Source: Iris pallida (lineage: Eukaryota > Streptophyta > Magnoliopsida > Asparagales > Iridaceae). From it: a stretch of 64,000 bases of DNA. Position numbers and translations under genes: made by a program. The notes beneath the pieces are model-generated. The model was not told the DNA's origin. It made no database searches and was given only the letters and a program-made list of their open reading frames with translations. The stretch is from the NCBI GenBank assembly GCA_029216955.1, contig JANAVB010003400.1, forward strand, positions 17,997,451 through 18,061,450. Direction: 5' to 3'. Each line of letters opens with the position of its first letter. Positions within the stretch are counted from its first letter, which is position 1. Below are positions 60,691-64,000 of the stretch, piece by piece.

Positions 60691-63207
60691 TGTAACATCC
60701 CAGTCCCAAAATACGTAGGACCAAGTACGTGAACATGCCAGCTGCATATATACGAAAAATATTCCAATATGTGGAATCCTTATACAAGCACATAAGCTGT
60801 AAATAAAATAATCACAGGCCAGAATAATATAATCTAATCTCATCACAGCTCAACACAGAAGATAATAGAGTCCAAATAAATAAATAAGAGTATCAAAAGA
60901 TAGTCGGGTGAACATGCTCACTCCAAACGGCTATGAAAAATAGTCTCACAAGATCGGAGTCCAACCTCCGCAAAATAGAAAGAAAAAAGATGTAAAAATA
61001 ATGTCCACTAATGTCACAAATAAAGAATAGACTATAAATCAGTAAAGACTGCCTCGTCATCGATGTAGGATAGCTCCAACGCCGCTCCGTACTCCTGTGG
61101 AAAATCGTCTAACCCTGGAGAGATAACCAGGTCCTCAGAGGGACGTAGCAAGATACAAAAAAACACCATGCCATATAAACTATGATAATATAATAAGAGA
61201 AAATGTATGCATGCAATCGGGTTCCTGATTATTCTACTGTGATTATGCAGTTGAGATACAATCCTTCGACGCATGAGCCCTGGCTGAATATAGGATCCAA
61301 TATAGTCCCCTCTTGGGCACCAGTGACCAAGCGCATGACGTTCCAAGAACGACAGTGGCCAACCTGAGAGGCTAAACATACTCGTATCTCCAGCGGAGCT
61401 TCCGGGTTACAAGGGAAGTACAATCGAAGCACATACGTCAGGTATTGTTCTCCCCACCCAATGCCTAGTATCATCATCTCCATGACTGACATGTACCTCT
61501 AGTAACCGCCAAGTCTTCTAGCATGCAACTCTATTGGCAGTTACCCCTATCCGTCGCATGCTCCATACATATCGGTGGCCAGCCGACTACGCAGATACGT
61601 GTCCTACATGTGACTCACATCACGTGATACAACAAGTGTCATGGCCGTATGAGATATACCAATACCTCAACATCAATGGATGGTCACTAGACTAAGTCAA
61701 TGCAAGAGAAATAAATAAGACGAGATAAACGACTGATAGAGTCGCCCGCACCCAAGTGTGACCTGGACGCACAGTTTTATAATATCAAGAAACAAAAATG
61801 CTGAAAACAACAACTGAAAATAAGAAATATAATAACCACAGAGTAAGTTGGCAAGGTATCTTGCCTGATGGTGCAAAGTGGCAAGCCCAAGAAATCACAA
61901 TGTCGGCCAAGAAACGTCACAGTCTCCAAACAACTCCGAACGTTGAAACAAACATCAAAAATGCACTCGGTGTAAAAGATATACCTAGGAAACGCCTGTC
62001 CAAAAGTCAAATTCTAGAACAGGGGCAAAATCATAATTTTAGGTCAAAGCGATGTCCGCCGTTGGACCCACTTTGCACCAAAACGCGTACCAAAGTCTAT
62101 GATCTCTAAAGTCGTTAAACTACATGTCTACGGTTTCAGTTTGAGGAGAGGAACTCAATGGTATGTCCAGTTTTGGATTCCGATGAGCTGTGTACAAAAT
62201 TGCCCGTTTGAGTGGATCGCGGGCCCGCCAAAAAGGATTCCGATTCGACCTTCTCAGAATCGAACCAAACTTGGCACACAGGCCCAGAATTTTGATCTGG
62301 ACGTGTTGGCACAAGTTTTGTCTCGAATCGACGACTGTACACGAAGTTAGGGCAAAGTTTTGCAAATTGGCGATACGGGGTATCTCGACGGATACGGACT
62401 GATTTCGTCGCGCACACATGACGAAACTGAGTTTCGTCAGTTACCACACGCCGGCAACGTCCATACGCGCCTGTTGATGCGTATAGCGTGCGACCATATC
62501 GCCCGGTTTGTCGGGGCACGTGCCGTATCGGGATAAAGTTTCTAAAATTTGCTATGTTATACGCAGTTTTTCGACAAACTTTAACAGCAGTTTAATTCGT
62601 GCATAGTGATCGAACTACAGAAATAAAATTTGCGTTGTAATCTCGTTTATGTTGTTAACTACTGTTTTCAATTAGTTCATCAAAAACCCTAATATTTAGA
62701 TCTTAATTAGACTTCTAAGTTGAGGTTTGGAACAGCCTTGTTGCTCTGTTTTTCGAGCGATGCGGGCTCAACTTCGTGTCGAATTTTTGACCGATCTAAG
62801 GAACGGTGTCGGGATCCATCAAAGGCGATGCGAAGAGGGTTATACTGGCTTCCTATATGAGTTTGTAGAATCGAAAACGGTCATGTATAGAGGAGGTGTG
62901 ATGGCGAGAAAGGGGGTTACCTTGCTGCGTAAAGATACTGGCACTACCACTGTCCCGGCCGGTTGATGTCGGGTTCCATGGCGGTGCGGCGGCGCGGTGG
63001 CTGTCTGGCAGCGGCGACGGGTCGGAGGTGTGCGCGTGAAGACGAGGAGGGTGGTTCAGGAGAAGGGGTGGCAGTCGATTTGGGGTGAGTTAGGGTTCGG
63101 CTTTGCGGAGCAGTATATATACTGCTGTCGCTGCTGTGTTCTTATTAGGAGTAGGAATACAAGGGGCTTGGGTTTAGCTCAGGGTGAGTTATGGTTTTAG
63201 GGGGTCT

Positions 63208-63230
63208 CCCCCCCCCCCCCCCCCCCCCCC
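63208..63230. repeat. Poly-C run (23 bases)
   Basis: An uninterrupted C run on the plus strand, within LTR F. The length is likely polymorphic or uncertain. Confidence 0.9.
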
Positions 63231-63296
63231 GCGGTTATGCTGCTGCTGAATGGTGGGGGGTTCGGCCCACCACTCTTCTTCTTTCTTTCTTTTTTT

Positions 63297-63622
<326 letters not shown>

Positions 63623-63714
63623 CGTACATATACCAATCACCTCTTTAATGCCAATAATATAGTAAAAATAATTTTTAAAACACTAAAATAATTAGAAAAT
63701 ATTGGGGGTTTACA

Positions 63715-64000
63715 TCTTGGGCTTTACAAAAATTCCAAGAGTGTATGAATAACAAATTACTAGAGACAGTTCTCACGGATGGTTGCAGATACATGAATAA
63801 AGCAATTGAGAATTTAATTCCCAGCGTAGTTCATTGAACGTGCTCATGGAATATCCTAAACAATTCAACCAAACATGAACGCCGAGATAGTTTTGCAAAA
63901 GAATTGAGTATTCTGATTAAAAGGTACATCTCACACTTGGTACTTTGCTTTGAAGTATGTTGTTGTTATAATATAAAAACTTTAGTTATTGTCCATGTTT
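63715..64000. other. Right edge of the window, nothing recognised
   Basis: A/T-rich sequence without a recognisable gene or repeat. It is the flank of LTR F. Confidence 0.5.

Noticed and set aside
62136..62519. 127-codon minus-strand frame similar to one at 55807-56088
   Set aside because: The similarity is real, but it is DNA-level homology between two LTRs of the same family; there is no evidence of coding constraint.

Overview
This is a repeat-dense piece of a flowering-plant nuclear genome. The evidence is a split host gene of the plant calcium-dependent protein kinase (CDPK) family, many nested Ty1/copia and Ty3/gypsy-type LTR retrotransposons, a Helitron, a PIF/Harbinger transposon, an Au-like SINE and high A+T content. 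I cannot place the species. I see no tRNA, rRNA, CRISPR array or prokaryotic-style gene. LAYOUT, LEFT TO RIGHT: (1) 1-8412 is a non-coding, very-long-LTR retrotransposon (LARD-like): the end of its 5' LTR (1-545), a 3.1 kb internal region without pol, and a 3' LTR (3645-8412) that carries a 952-bp Helitron. (2) 8413-14523 is a decayed copia element (copia-1) with a truncated 5' LTR. (3) 14540-18363 is a minus-strand, internally deleted copia element (copia-6). (4) 19193-32091 (minus) holds nine exons of a group IV CDPK (CPK16/18/28 type). Intron 6 is about 10.4 kb because it has taken up a solo LTR, a 5.3 kb copia element (copia-2, 21747-27012, matched 119-bp LTRs and a CATGT target duplication), and a 3.1 kb LTR element (27161-30232) that holds a fragment of a host DUF616 gene and a gypsy LTR piece. 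Exon 8 has an in-frame stop just past the kinase domain, and the last calcium-binding exons are not in the window. (5) 32313-36110 is a PIF/Harbinger element with TTA target duplication and an apparently complete three-exon transposase, sitting about 220 bp upstream of the CDPK start codon. (6) 36114-38400 is intergenic, with a small TIR element and a SINE. (7) 38400-51090 is the 3' part of a copia-1 relative (copia-4) interrupted by a complete 9466-bp Sirevirus-like copia element (copia-3, 39985-49450, two 932-bp LTRs, TCAAG target duplication) with gag, pol and an extra ORF after pol. (8) 51091-52498 is the 5' end of a second Sirevirus-like element (copia-5), itself broken by the gypsy-type long-LTR family. 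(9) 52499-63714 contains three LTRs of that non-coding family, two of them about 3 kb long and in inverted orientation. HOW IT FITS TOGETHER: nesting gives a relative order. Copia-4 is older than copia-3 and copia-5, and copia-5 is older than the gypsy insertion at 52499. The CDPK locus has been invaded in its promoter and at least two introns and carries a nonsense codon. It is annotated as a disrupted gene; a kinase-only product remains formally possible. The retrotransposon ORFs are broken mainly by nonsense codons, many explained by C-to-T change, as expected for methylated, silenced repeats.
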